A stretch of 64,000 nucleotides of DNA, taken from NCBI GenBank assembly GCA_021442155.1, contig CM038221.1, forward strand, positions 42,975,648 through 43,039,647, written 5' to 3'. Shown here piece after piece: positions 1 to 12,534 of this stretch (the first letter of the stretch is position 1; the number at the start of each line of letters is the position of its first letter). The stretch comes from Cymbidium sinense. Lineage: Eukaryota; Streptophyta; Magnoliopsida; Asparagales; Orchidaceae. A program made the position numbers and the translations under genes. The notes under the pieces were generated by a model, which did not search any database, had not been told where the DNA came from, and saw nothing but the letters and a program-made list of their open reading frames with translations.

Positions 1-85
1 TACCTCATATTCCAATCATGAGGCATAGGCCTCATTGCAGTGAACTTGAAAAAAGTGTTGAGGCGTGCCGCTTATTGTGCAATTT
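1..85. repeat. Fragment of 'gaggc'-repeat element
   Basis: The first bases carry interspersed gaggc/gcctc motifs (for example gaggcataggcctcattg and ttgaggcgtgcc). The same motif style fills 5319-6316, so this looks like the cut end of a second member of that family running off the left edge of the window. Such subterminal motif clusters are common in plant hAT-like non-autonomous elements. The family assignment is inference. Confidence 0.4.
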
Positions 86-1750
86 CAAACGATAAGTGCA
101 ACCTTTAGTTCTAGTTTGATTTGATCTAATGTTCTGGTGTGAGATTACATTCATACTTACACTTATTTTTATTTATAATTTCTATTTCATAAATGTCTAG
201 ATTCAAGTATTACTTTATGCACAAGCTCAAATATAAGTTAAATGCATAATTATTTTGCAAATGTTAATTTCTCTTTTAAATTTTTGTCTTATTGCTAGAA
301 TTAGGTTGATTATCATTCAAATATTTAGTTTGAGTCATTCCTAGATTAAAGGGGTAGGGTCTAGTTGGATATATATTTAGGCTTATCTTTATGTACCAGT
401 CACAATTCATGTGTAGATAGAGATTCACATATTACTTGATGTGCCAGTTTAAAAAGTCAAATATTATGCATATTCATCTTGCATGTGTTGTTTTTCTTCT
501 AAAGCTATTTCACCACTTGCATTCCATAGATTTCTTAAAATCTAATAAAGATGTTTATATGCAAGTTATGTAGCAGATGCAACAAATAATTATAATTTTA
601 ATAACATTTCACAATATGTTTTAAGAGGTTTAGGGATCAAAATTAGAATTCTCACACTATCAATGTAAAATTATATTCTCAATAAAATTGATGATAAGTG
701 GAATAATCCTTTAATGTAAGGTAAGGTTAATATGGAATGTTTTGAATAAACACTAAACATGGCTTTATAATATGGTAATAGATTTGTAATCAATCGATGA
801 TTTAATTATATTTACCTAGATCTAATCAAAGACATACATTAACATAGAACACATTCAAACTAGTGTTTCATGAGAGGATTTCTTCAAATGTGTTGATCTT
901 TGTTCTTGTTGCGTGCTTTAGAATATTGATGCTTGTTTGAGGAGTAGATTGATCTTAAGATGTAAATCTCTAAATCTAAATTTGATGATGTGGATATAGA
1001 TCTGGAAGAATATCTAGTGCTTTTGATGGAACATACTGTGTAGAGCCTTTTGTGTGTCTATATTTTTCATTCAGCTGCTTTAGTTTTTTTTTGTGATCTA
1101 GGAGGATCTCCAACACATTTTAGAAATTTTTATAATCTAGGTGTTGTTCTTATATCCACAAACATCTTGACTAATGGTTTTGAGTCATGACGTTGATCAT
1201 GGAAAGTTCATTCTTTTTTTATTGAGGTTGATAACCATTGATACTATTGATGGATTTGTTTGATGTCCAAATGATGGTATTATGCCCTTTGCTTCTTTTA
1301 TTGTGGCAACAATGGCAAGAGTAGTCTTGTCCTCTTTCTTTGGTTTCCTTCTCTTCAAATGCAACTTGAAGCAATTTTCTTATGAACGATCTTTTAAGGC
1401 TGCCCGCTAGGCCTTTTGTCATTTTCTGACTGCTTATTCTTTTTGCTTTATTTTAAGACAACTTTTTGTCTCTTTGATTACATCTTTTCTATAATTTTTT
1501 TCTTTGAACTAGCTTCGATAATGGATAAAATTGTGAATAATTTCAATTCTAGCTCGAGCTTATCACAATGTTTGCTATAAATATTTTCAAAGTGCTTTTT
1601 TTGCATGACAATAGGTGATGATAATGCATTTCACTTGAATAATGTAATGTTCTCTTGAACTAATTGCTTGTATTTATGCTTTGATTGATGCCATTGGATC
1701 TTCTTCATTTGTGGTAAGATGGAGTTTAACTTTTAGAAGTCTCTCGAACT
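86..1750. other. A+T-rich stretch without recognised gene
   Basis: No open frame here has a recognisable domain, and no splice-linked exon series was seen. The minus-strand frame at 1219-1422 (67 codons) has no family resemblance. Nothing else supportable was found. Confidence 0.5.
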
Positions 1751-1758
1751 GTTACCAT

Positions 1759-2327
1759 TAGGGTTGTTAACTAGCCGATTTCGAGCCGATCCAAGGTTGG
1801 CTCAAGATCGGCTCGTGGTTCGAATTAATCAATTTCAAGCCAGCTCGATTTGATTTCGAGCTAGCTCGAATTGAACTTTTTTATTTTCTTTTGGCTTGAA
1901 ATGAAATGGAGTTGGCTCATTTTGATCGAGCCAACTCGAATTTAATAAAAATGATTATTAAAAAAATTGAATTGAGTGCATAAAATAAAATAAAATATGA
2001 TTTTCAAAGAGATAATGTTCATAATATATTATATTTATTTTTAAAAAATAAAAGTTACAACTGAATACATTTAATTTTAAAAATAATTTTGTAGTTACAA
2101 ATATCCAAATATTATATATAATTTTAATTTTTTTAATAATAAATAAATTTGATCCGATTTCGAGCTGGTTCAGTCCGATTTGTGGCTTGAAATCGGCTTG
2201 AAAAAAAGTTCGATCCAAACTCTTGGCTCAAGCTCGGCTTAATATGTTTGATTCGATTTTGATCCGATCCATATTTTGATTCAATTTTCGAGCAATATTT
2301 GATTTTAGAGTTAAACTAACAACTTTA
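1759..2327. mobile_element. Non-autonomous hAT-type element (MITE)
   Basis: The element is 569 bp. It starts TAGGGTTGTTAACTA and its right end read in reverse starts TAAAGTTGTTAGTTTA, giving imperfect terminal inverted repeats. It is flanked on both sides by the identical 8-mer gttaccat (1751-1758 and 2328-2335), the target-site duplication length typical of hAT transposition. Near both ends it is packed with gagcc/ctcga-type motifs in both orientations, as expected for hAT transposase-binding subterminal repeats. The core is A+T-rich and encodes nothing recognisable, so it must have been moved in trans. Confidence 0.85.
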
Positions 2328-2335
2328 GTTACCAT

Positions 2336-3600
2336 GTCACACGTGATAAGCCAAAGTCGAGTGATTTTGTTTTGCCACATCAATGCATGTGATGACACCT
2401 CGAGTCAAGAAACATGTATCTCTGGGTTAGAGAATAATTTTGAAAGAAAAGTAGGTTTCTACATTTAACTAGTCATCTACCTTGTTAGTGCTGACTATGC
2501 TATCAAATTTAGGCAATTCTAATTGGGCATTTACTTTGAATGGAGGTGGTTGTTGAATTAGAAGTTGGTTTCCATTTGCAGGTAGATATTCCCCGTCAAA
2601 ATCAACATTTTATATAAATTGAGGGTTCCTAACAGAATTTTTGGAAGGATCTCTTTCACTCCTTTGAATTATTGATGCCGGCATTTGGGCCAATTGTTCT
2701 ACCCAAATTTGTAATATTTTCCCCCCTTTTATTTTAGAGCCTAGTTGGGCCATTTTGGTTTTTTCTTTTTTTTTTTGTTTTACTTTTGTTTATAAAAGCA
2801 TATTCGTTTGGTGTACTTTTTGCCTAATCACCATCTCTAGCCACCATCAGCTATTGACAACCATCATTGCCGCTCTGTGATTACTTTGTTGGTTATTGCC
2901 GTTGCTCCTTCGACTATTGTCGCCATTGCCACATAAATTAATTTATTTAATGTTCAATAAAAACGTGTTTGAGTAATTAAATATGTTTTGTTTCAAATTA
3001 AAATATATATAAATAACAAAATTTATTCCAATTAGCCCCTTAGTCATTCTAGTAATTGTTTCTTCTAAGGAATTATTTTCCTTTTACATGCTGATTGGTT
3101 CCTTTCCTCCTGTAGTCTTACTTATTTTCATTTGGATTTTAGTTATTCTAAGTTACTCACTCTTAGCTTAAAACCTATGGTCTTTGATACCATAATTTAA
3201 TCCAATATCCTCTTTCACTAGTATTGGTGTTGAGGTCCTTCCAAGTGGACTCATGATGTAGGCAGTGGTTTGTAAGGCCTTATATCTAAGCAAGATTAAA
3301 ACGTAGGTTTCCCAACCTAACTTCTTAAGTCTAATAAGAAGATTTCATAAGGTTGCTTATAATATTTTGGGCATTCCTATCAAGTGAATCTCCTAGAGCA
3401 AGGAAAGTGTGCTCAAGGCAATATAACTAGGCTTCATACAATTATGTAAGAAATAATGTTGGAAATAATCCAGGAGTTGAAAATGAATTGTGGTTGGAGA
3501 GGGGGATTGTTGAATTATTTTGGGTAGATGTTGGAGGAGTTACAATTGCAGGAAGTGAAGGCCAAAGGCTAGATAATGGCCTGAGAAGAGAGGGAAAACT
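2336..3600. other. Gene-free stretch with GCC/ACC-rich island
   Basis: No gene is recognised. Bases 2830-2940 form an island of cca/gcc/att trinucleotide-like sequence between a poly-T tract (about 2760-2790) and an A+T-rich tail ending ccaattagcccctta near 3045. A similar island recurs at about 31760-31850 and 35535-35760, in each case beside A+T-rich sequence ending in a GGGCC- or GGGAC-type motif. I infer a repeated Tourist-like MITE family with a trinucleotide-rich core. The boundaries are not resolved. Confidence 0.35.
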
Positions 3601-3601
3601 G

Positions 3602-4042
3602 TAGGAATTGAAAAAAAAAAAAAGAACAATTGGGGGTAAATAGAATTTGCGAGCATTATTTAAATCAAATTGTACACAAGATGTATTCCTAAATCTAGAG
3701 TTGAGGATAGAGATAACTATAATCAAATAAAACCTTATTTATATGGATATGAATGTGGAAAATAGCTTTTATCTTTTGAATTGAACAAATAATTTAAATT
3801 TTGTGCATAAATAGGGACGGTTGTAGGAATTGAAAAAAAAGAATGATTGGAGGTAAAAAGAATTTGCGAGCTTTATTTTAATCAATTTGTACACAATATA
3901 TTCCTAAATCTCTTTTTATAGAGTTAAGGATAGAGATGACTATAAACAAATAAAACCTTATTTATATGGATAAGAATGTGAAAATAGATTTTATCCTTGA
4001 ATCAAACAAATAATTCTAAATTTTGGGCATGAATTGTGGAAC
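3602..4042. repeat. Two-copy tandem duplication, unit about 220 bp
   Basis: Bases from about 3602 and from about 3824 start with the same gtaggaattgaaaaaaa. They then run in parallel through tttgcgagc, ttgtacacaa, tattcctaaatct and aaataaaaccttatttat to aaacaaataat. The copies differ by several substitutions and short indels, so the duplication is old. No coding content was seen. Confidence 0.75.
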
Positions 4043-5318
4043 AAACATTCACAATTCGAAGGAAAAGAAATTTCATAAAAAGAGGGCGTAATTAGTTCTT
4101 AAGAATGGATAATATCATTTAGATGCCGCAGATTCAGATAATATTATTGACATATATTTGTTTTTAATGTATAAGGATTCGTGGCCTCTATTACTTTCAT
4201 CTAAAAGTCTTTATATCAACAATTGATGTTTTTTTTTTCTCCATGTTCAAGCACAAAAGTATTGTTCAACTCTATATCTTAGAATTGAATGGTTCATCTT
4301 GGATGGGAGGTGTCTTGGAGATCTTTAAAAATGTGTTGGAGGTTCTCTTGGATTATTATGTGAGATATTGGATGCCCTGCTTTATGGATTGATTGTTCAA
4401 GTGCACCCTTCATTCTACTAGAAGATATATTATTGTGTTGAAGCACCTAATTAAATAGATTACTTGAAAGCAAACTATTCTACTGCATTATTTGATGCCA
4501 ATGAAAGGAACTTAGGACTGTACAAGGAAGAAAAATGTACGTCAACATCAAGATCATGTATTGAAGGTTTTTAGATATGATAGGTTGCATAGACTAATCA
4601 AAGTTTGAAAAGGTTTAATCGAGAACTAATGTATTTTGTCATAGTGAGGTGATGCATAAGACAAACCTTACATAATCAAAATTAAAATGGAAGAAAACTT
4701 ATAAAATTTAGAATAATTTTTAAATATCACAAATTTTAGGCATACTTACTTTGTTCATCATTATAATGACAAATTACAAAGTTACATAATAAGAAAAAGA
4801 AAGTAAATCTCAATCTTAATTGTTGATGTAAAATGAAAGTTTAAAACAAGATGCAAGGTAAGCATTTACTTAAAATTTAAATGCATTATGAGGATTATGA
4901 CCTACTTTGGCTTCGTTTTTATTTTTGGCATTTTCAGAATAGTCATTATATGTAATAATTTTGTTATAATCTAGCTTGGTTTCACTAGCATCTTCAAAAT
5001 CTTCTTCATTTACTTTACTTTGCACACCCTGTATTTTGATAGAAGAAAATAAAAAAGGCTTTCCTTAAACAACATGACTCTCAGTCACCACACAAATGGT
5101 CTCTCCTCTTTACTCTCATACTTGCATACTTTGGAAGACAAGCTGGAAAGCTCTTGATTGATCACAACCACTTGACCATAATTTTCACCTGACCAACCTT
5201 ACACAATTGCATGTAGATGGAACCCCTAACCTAATTATATATAAATTAAGATATATAAGCATAACATAAGTATGATATTATATATATATAATATTAATAT
5301 AGTTATTTTTCACATTTC
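4043..5318. other. A+T-rich stretch without recognised gene
   Basis: I see no gene, no clear terminal repeats and no conserved motif here. The 5222-5310 part is very A+T-rich with TATA runs. Confidence 0.45.
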
Positions 5319-6316
5319 ATCGAGGCGCATTCCTCAAATGCTTTGAAGCGTAACATCTCAAGGCGTAAACCTCAATTAAAAGGGTGCAAGCCTGGAGGCA
5401 TTGTGGCACACCTTATGATATGCACCTTGATCTTCGTTGCAAATAGTGAGACTAATAATCAGCAAAAAAAATTATAATAGCTGATAACTAGTTAGAAAGC
5501 ATCAATGCATCTCTTTTCAAATGTTGTGCTCTTGAGATTTTGATCAATGATTCTTGTGTGTAGACAATAGGTTGAAAGCAACATAAACCTAAAGGAAAAT
5601 TGTGTGTATATATATATATATATATAAACAAAATAATCCTAAGGGAAGATTTCATAATTAAATAAATTCAAAATTTATACACATAACTATATATATGGCT
5701 TCATTTATCATGTCGGATTTGTGGAACTTTTAGAAGCTCATTTTAGTTTTCCGACAACTTTATACGGAAATTTCAAGGCATATCTTTTGCCCATGTCCCC
5801 ATACTTAATGCTAGCTTTGGAATTTGTATTTTCTTATGCAAAACTTATTTTTAAAATCATTATTTTTTCTTGCAAAGCTCTTGAAGAAAGGAATGCATCT
5901 TGTTAGACGCTTTACCTTTATTTTGCAACCAAAACCCAAATGCTTGTCTAGGGATAAAAAAGAATAATATAAATATTCTCTAATTTTTCTCGTCTCCTTT
6001 GTAATTTGGTTGGATTTGATGAAATGCTCTGAAGTTTAGGTTTTAGGAATTTTTTTTTGCAACTCTTGAATGGAGCTTATTATGTTACTTCAAAATCCTC
6101 TTCATTCAGCTTTTGTGCTATGCTGTCATATTCTAGGCTAATTATAAAAAATAAAATGAGGCACTGCCTCAAAGCGCCTTGAGGCTCACACATTATTTGA
6201 AAAAGGCATAAGCCTCACCGGATCGAGTGAGGTTTAAGCCTCAAGGAGCTCTTCATGTGCCTCAATTTGAGACGCATCTCGAAACGTATGCCTCGGATGC
6301 TTTTTTAAACAATGAC
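5319..6316. mobile_element. Element with 'gaggc/gcctc' subterminal repeats
   Basis: Clusters of gaggc, gcctc and gcctcaa motifs lie at both ends (5320-5420 and 6158-6300) and enclose an A+T-rich middle containing a (TA)n run at 5601-5626. This architecture is typical of plant hAT-like non-autonomous elements. A clean target duplication was not identified. Its right end abuts the start of recognisable repeat copy A, so it may have inserted into that copy or truncated it. Confidence 0.5.
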
Positions 6317-8639
6317 ACTACCTAGAGATTTCACCCTAGTTTTGTGAGGACTTTAGATTTGGTTCTAGGTTTCCTATTAGTGTAACTATCTATAATTAAT
6401 TACCCCTCCCAATGCTAAGAGAAAACTTTCGATTAAGGTAGTCGTTAGGTCGCTAATTGCTTAGTGTATAATAGTAGCAAATAGAATTTTTAATTTAGAT
6501 TTATGAAATTTATCATTTTTAAACTTAAAGTGGATGGTGGGGGAAATGATAATGCGCCTAATCAAGATTATTGTTGTTTATTGTTGCCATCATATGGTTC
6601 GCTTAACTTAATGTCGAGGAGGTAACTTAATCAAGAATTCTTATCAATAGCAATGGGTTGCGTCGTCCAAAGAGATCTAATAAACTTGGGGTGATGCTTG
6701 TCTAAGAAGATAATTTTAAGTCCACTTTAGCTGCTAATGAGTTTTTTGCTCTATTAGGTGCATCATATGATTCACAACTCAAAGGGAAGAGCCATTAGAA
6801 ACATACGGGCTACAATCTTGACCGTAATATAATGATATCATTTGGTGACAAATCATCCGATTAGAGGACTATGATTGTAACTATATCATATGTGGAGTCT
6901 ATTGATTAAACCACATAGGTAGAGGACACATGCGACATCCTTACACGCATGAGATCGTTTGAGTAAATATAGTAGAACACTTGATATTGACTATGTGAGT
7001 TAGAATTTTTTTAATTTATCATCTTCAATAAATAGTTGCGGAAGGTGGATTAAGTAGATTTTGCGTTAAGTCATTTAATATTAAATTTCATTTGAATTTG
7101 AATATTTATAACTTAGCAACTAATTAAATTTTTGACATTTAATTCAATTTAATTTGATTTAGAATTTTAAGTATATTTTTGATGATAATATCCTCTATGG
7201 TTGAAATTTATCAACTTGACCATCATCGGGGTTAAGACCTTGTCATCTCTACTCGTTTGTTGGCAGAAGATCAGATCTATTATCCATTGTGATTTGAAAT
7301 TTACTTGAAGATTAATCACATTTTAAATCTTGTCGAGTCTAGCCTAGGCATAAAGAATTTGGTATAGGTTTTGTGTTCTAAACATTTAGATTTGAGGTGA
7401 TTTATCAATAACATTTTGAAAAAGTTTAATATTGGTAATCCCTTTCAGTTGAAATCTACAATCACTACAACTATCATTTGGGTATATACATTATCAACTT
7501 ATTTGTTAGTAGAGGATTGGGTATATGATTTATTTTGATTTAAAATTTATTTAAAGATTGACATCTTGCAGATCTTATCAATTCTAGCATGAGTATAGAG
7601 GATTGGGTATAGCACTAATATTTTAGATTTAGATTTGATATAATTTAATATTGAGACTTTAGAACTTTAGAATTAATACCCATATAGTTGAAACTTATAA
7701 TTAACTTAGTCATCATTGGGGTATTTAAACTTATTTGATCATTTAGTTTATCATTCTATACCCTGCCAACTCTATTAATTTAATAACAGAGGACCAGATC
7801 TAGACTTATATCTTGAGAACTTGGATTAAAGATGGCTGAACATTAATGTTTTAAATATTTTGATAATGATGATCCATCTAGTTAAAATCTATGATCATCA
7901 TAGCCATCATTGGGGTGTGAATGATTTGATCATTCACACCATACTTTGATAAATTTATTTTGAGATTAAACCCATCCTATTGAAATTTTTTATCAATGCG
8001 GTCATCATCGGAGTATTTAGACATGCTTGATCGTTCTGTTTATCATTCTAGATCATGTCAAATTCATTAATTTAATATTAGAAGATCAGATCCGAGTTTA
8101 TATTTTGAGAACTTGAATTTGGGATGTTTGAATATTAATATTTAAAGTATTTTGATAATGATGACTCCTTCGGCTGATATTCTCATTCAACACAGTCATC
8201 ATCGGGGTTGATTTAGACTTTGTCAACCCCGTCTATTTACTGATAGAGGATTGGGTCTATGATATTTGAAATTTTTTATAAGACTGACTATCTTATAGAT
8301 CTTGTCATCTCTAGCTTGGGAATAGACGATTGAGTCTAGGATTTATATTTTAAGAATTTAGATTTGAAAAACTCTATTAACAACAATATCAATAAGTTTA
8401 TTTTGCAATTATATGATGAAATTAGCTTCTTTAATATTTTTTCAAGTATAGGGAGTTATAACATTGTTATGATTTGTTAATTCGGACACATTCCTAAGAC
8501 TCAACTGGGAATCAACTCACGCAGCATCCTTGGATACTGAACTTAGGCATGTGATCGATTTATCGGGGCTTATGCGGATTTATTTTCTTTCTCTTTGATT
8601 TTTATGTAGTTTAGGAAATTTGCACGCTTCTTGAGGAGA

Positions 8640-9330
8640 TTTACATAACTCTCAAAGTGGTGAATTAACTTGAATTCACCTCGAAACCCGTGCAAATATA
8701 TTGACTTGAATTGCACCCACGGATTTTGAGGCGTTTAATCTGAACATGAAATTGCTGTGAAATACATGCAAAATTACCTTTCAATTGAAACTTTTGATTG
8801 TCATCAAGTATTTCAATGTGGTGGTTTCAAATATGTGATTGCCCTATGATGTGTATATAGTTCATTCCGATGTTTCTCATATATTTTAGTGCGACTTGCT
8901 TAAGTGTAAGCTCACATCAAAATGTATGCAAAGTTAGCATAATGTCTTCTTAAGTTGTGTAGACCACTTAATCTTTTAGATCACTTGCATGCACTCTGAC
9001 ATAATATATTATCTTGAGATGTGTGCCAAACTTTGTCTACTTGCATGCATTTCGGTGTACTAACACATTTGAATTTGGATATAAAGTTATCTCAAAGTGC
9101 ATGTAAACAGAAATTTTTTATGCCATTCACATGTTTGGGTGTTGTGATTTGAATACAAGGTTGTCTTGAAACATGTGCATTGTACGTTTTATTTGAATAT
9201 CTTAGATTATTTGCAAGCACTTCAAGCGATGTCTTAGATATGTGGTTGCCTCGTATACATGCTCATTTTAATTCTTTAATCTTTCTTGCATTTATTTTGA
9301 GATTTGAGTTTAAATGCAAGGTGGTTTTAA
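8640..9330. repeat. Degenerate tandem repeat inside copy A
   Basis: Units of roughly 60-90 bases recur with the phrases 'cttgcatgcatttcggtgt', 'gaatttggatataaagtt' and 'tctcaaagtgcatgtaaa'. Matching blocks lie at about 16560-17060 in copy B and 28950-29750 in copy C. The array is therefore an original part of the dispersed repeat and was not added later. Confidence 0.55.
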
Positions 9331-10080
9331 AATGAGTGCAGAACATATCTTTTTGGGATTTTACAAAATGATTTTTCCCTTTTTGTCTTCATATCTATGT
9401 CCTTTGGTAAGGTAGGCTCCACAAAAAAATGTTCTCGTTCCCTCTCATAAATAAGGGAGTGGAATGATTTCAAATCCATCGTTCTCTTCTCAATCTAATG
9501 TGTAAGCTCTTTAATGAGGTCGAGAGGGTTCTTTTTGCCCAAATATCTTACCAACCAAGTAAATTCTCTGTCTCATTTTCTCTTGAAATTTCTATCAAAT
9601 TTGGCTTTCATTTTGCATTCCCATATAATGTTTTGATTCATTTAAGCAATCTTCGTTTAATTAAGCTCGTTTAAATTTTTCAAGAATTTGTTTAGTTTTG
9701 TTCCCTCTGAGTTTGAATTTCAGTAGCACCTCCCCTCGGGCGGGAGATATATAATCAAAATTAGTCTTGCTCGCTCGTCTAAAAAGATGCACATGGGTGG
9801 TATTTTGTAGCATCGTGGTCTTGAGTTTCATAACCTACTTGCTTAAAAAGGCGCGCACAGGCCTTGAGTACGTGCATAAGATTAAATACAAATTTTTTTG
9901 CACATCACACATTTTGGCATTATACTTATGCAATGCTAGTGACATGATGATTTTGAGATGAATTAGCGACAAAATCTGTGTCAAAATCTGAATAAAATCT
10001 ATATTATATATATATTTGATTTTTTTTTATATTTTTTGACTTTTTCTTTGACACTCTTTTTGCTTTGTGTAATCAAAGAG

Positions 10081-10085
<5 letters not shown>

Positions 10086-10117
<32 letters not shown>
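10086..10117. repeat. (GA)n microsatellite
   Basis: An uninterrupted GA run begins the purine-rich block of copy A. The apparent open frames over it (Arg-Glu or Ser-Leu runs) are produced by the repeat. Confidence 0.9.
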
Positions 10118-10118
<1 letters not shown>

Positions 10119-10364
10119 CTTGATTCGGGAAGAGAGGTGTAGGGTCGTGGTAGATGAGTTGGAGCAGACAAACAACGAGCAGTCGAGAAAAGATGAGTTG
10201 GTGTTGTGGGTAGTAGAGGCGGAAGCAAGGAGGTTGAGAAGTTAGTGGCTCCCTTGCATGTGAAGCTGGACATGTTGGAGTATCGAGAAATGATGGGAAA
10301 AAGTGAGATTTACAGGATACTAATGATAGCAGAAGAAAAGACAAAAAATGAGAAATGGGGAAAC

Positions 10365-10575
10365 ACTACACAATATTATCTATAATATAGTATATTATAC
10401 ACTATACTATACTATACTATAGTATACATTATTGTAGTGTAGTGTGTATACTATAGTATAGTGTATGTAGTATAGTGTGTAGTGTATAGTGTAATATCAC
10501 ACATACTACACTATACTATACTATACTATATTATATAGTATACATACTAGTTATTGTATAGTATATAGCATAGTT
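10365..10575. repeat. Palindromic TAGTA/CTATA tandem repeat
   Basis: About 210 bases are built almost entirely from the pentamer actat and its complement atagt. They are arranged as blocks of one orientation followed by the other, so the segment can fold on itself repeatedly. Copies B and C do not show the same pentamer expansion at the matching place. Confidence 0.8.
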
Positions 10576-10674
10576 ATATAGTAAATCTTTTTCTTATATA
10601 TTTTGCATATATTTTCGTGATGTTTTTTCATTTTAAATTTACTTCTTTTAAATAATAACAATATCTTTAAAATG

Positions 10675-10729
<55 letters not shown>

Positions 10730-10775
10730 ATATATAATCATTTAATGTGTAATTATATAGTAAATCTTTTTCTTA
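10574..10775. repeat. 23-bp direct repeats flanking (TA)n
   Basis: The exact 23-mer starting ttatatagtaaatcttttt occurs at 10574-10596 and again at 10753-10775. A long (TA)n run lies between them at 10681-10727. A small local duplication or slippage event around the TA tract explains it. Confidence 0.7.
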
Positions 10776-11589
10776 AATTTAATATTAACACATAGTTTAA
10801 TTTAATTTAGTTTTAATTTAATTTAATTTTTTAAATACATTCATTGTTTATGTATGTCTCTCTTATTGCAAAATTCATCATTTGTGTGTTTCGAGCCTTG
10901 TGCCATAACCTTACGTGTGCAAGTAATTGCGTTTCGCATTTGTATATCAATCCATGCAAAATGGGAGTTATTCTAAGTAATTTCGGTGTTTTGGACGCAT
11001 TGACGAAGTTTGTTTTACGATTAGAGGTGATTTTGGGCAACATCGATGTTGATCGAGGTAATTTTAGGCTTAATTCATGTGTCGTCGCATTTTGTAACTT
11101 GCCATTTGTGCAACACTTGATCGAATCGATTGCGAGATGTCTTATTTGATATGTTTTAACATTTTAGCTATAATGATACAATCAATTTTGTGAACGAAGG
11201 TCGTTTGGGTGCCTCAGAGGCCTCCCGATTTCGATATGCGTGAAACTATGTTTATGACTCGTCTCTTGCATCAAGCGATCATTAGAAGATACGAGAAGCT
11301 TTACGATTGGAAGACATTTCGATTAATTTTGGTGACAATCGTGGCTTTTTGACTTTGATCAGTTCAACATAGCGTCTATATTCCATCAATTTTATCGTAC
11401 ATGCTTGATTCAACATATGGAATATATATGGAGGTCAACATCTTGTAAGTTGAAATTTTTTTTAGTGAGGTTCTCCATTGTCCTATGTAGGAGGTGTATG
11501 ATTTGCTCTTCGTAGGCTTCAACATTCCTCTAAAGAGGTTTAATACTGTCTTGGATTGGTAGTATGTAACTTTTTAAGCTCTAGGGCTT

Positions 11590-11925
11590 CTCATTTGATA
11601 GCATTTTTTTTTATGCCTTCTAAGGTTTTTGCCTCCCATCATATTTTTTGACGTTTATGCTTTTGGAAGATTCTAATATTCATATACCTTTTAAGATTTT
11701 TGCTTATGAAAATTTTAATTTATCTATACTTAAAGAGATTTTTAGCCTTATGAGGTTTTCGTACTTATACTTTTTTGGGCTTTTAGCTTTCTAAGATTGT
11801 TCACGTATTTATACCTTTTGATGCTTTTGTCTTCTTAGGTTTTGACATACCTGTACCTTTTGAAGTTTATAACTTTCTAAGATTTTTAATGTGCTTGTAT
11901 TTTCTAAGATTTTTGATTAGTGGAG
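11590..11925. repeat. Degenerate tandem repeat, unit about 55-65 bp
   Basis: Units repeat the phrase 'ttctaagatttttg' and the phrase 'cttataccttttgaggctttt' in alternation, with about five diverged copies. The array lies just right of copy A and left of the minus-strand gag relic, within what may be the internal region of a retroelement. Confidence 0.55.
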
Positions 11926-12534
11926 ATTCTGTCAATCATTTGATTTCTTGGAGTTTTTTAACAAGGACTTCATCCATTATTATCTTTCCATCTAGGCTTC
12001 CTTAAGTGCGTATCTTTCAGGATTTATCAATGGAGATTTGTTTACCATATTTCTTTATGTGGGCTTTTGAAGATCTTATCCACTATTAGCTTTACATCGA
12101 TGCTATCTCATGAATGCACCTTTTAGGAATTTTGTCTTGGAAGATGTAATATAATTTGAAATAAGAAAGTTTCATTAATAAAAAACTTAAAAAATGAGAC
12201 TCATATAGGTTGCTTTAACATTCTTTGATAATCCCAATAATTTATTATTCATAATTCTTTTGTTCTCCTTTTTTTGAAGCTGATGATCTACATGTTGCTC
12301 TAGTAAATAACAACCCAGATGTTCTTAACTTATCAAGCGCTCAATTTTTTCTTTTTAATATACACATTTTTCTTTTGAATGTCCCCTTGAATGTTGAAAG
12401 TGGCGGTATTGAGATTGGTTTACCTCATTTATATTTCTTAATGATTTTGACCACTTGAGATATTCAAAAGTTTGAATCTTCATTATAATATTAGTTTTGG
12501 ATGTGTTTATCAAGATGAATCTTATGGGAAGGAC

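Larger units (their letters stand above)
6318..11480. repeat. Long non-coding dispersed repeat, copy A
   Basis: This is one of three same-orientation copies (with B about 14990-20330 and C about 27300-31480). Shared blocks appear in the same order. First comes a leader such as cttttgattaaggctggtc (here gaaaactttcgattaaggt). Next are repeated phrases on 'ttgaaatttatgatcaac ... atcattggggt' (7190-8250), then a degenerate tandem block built on ttgcatgcatttcgatg (8640-9330). A purine-rich block follows (10080-10350), then a TA-rich block, then a tail with cgcatttgt and tttgtgaacgaagg (10850-11300). No coding frame survives. The size and lack of genes suggest a long LTR or a large non-autonomous retroelement; the class is inference. 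The left end may be cut by the element at 5319-6316. Confidence 0.6.

Noticed and set aside
10027..10344. Frames with Arg-Glu or Ser-Leu runs on both strands
   Set aside because: They arise from the (GA)n tract and the purine-rich block of repeat copy A.
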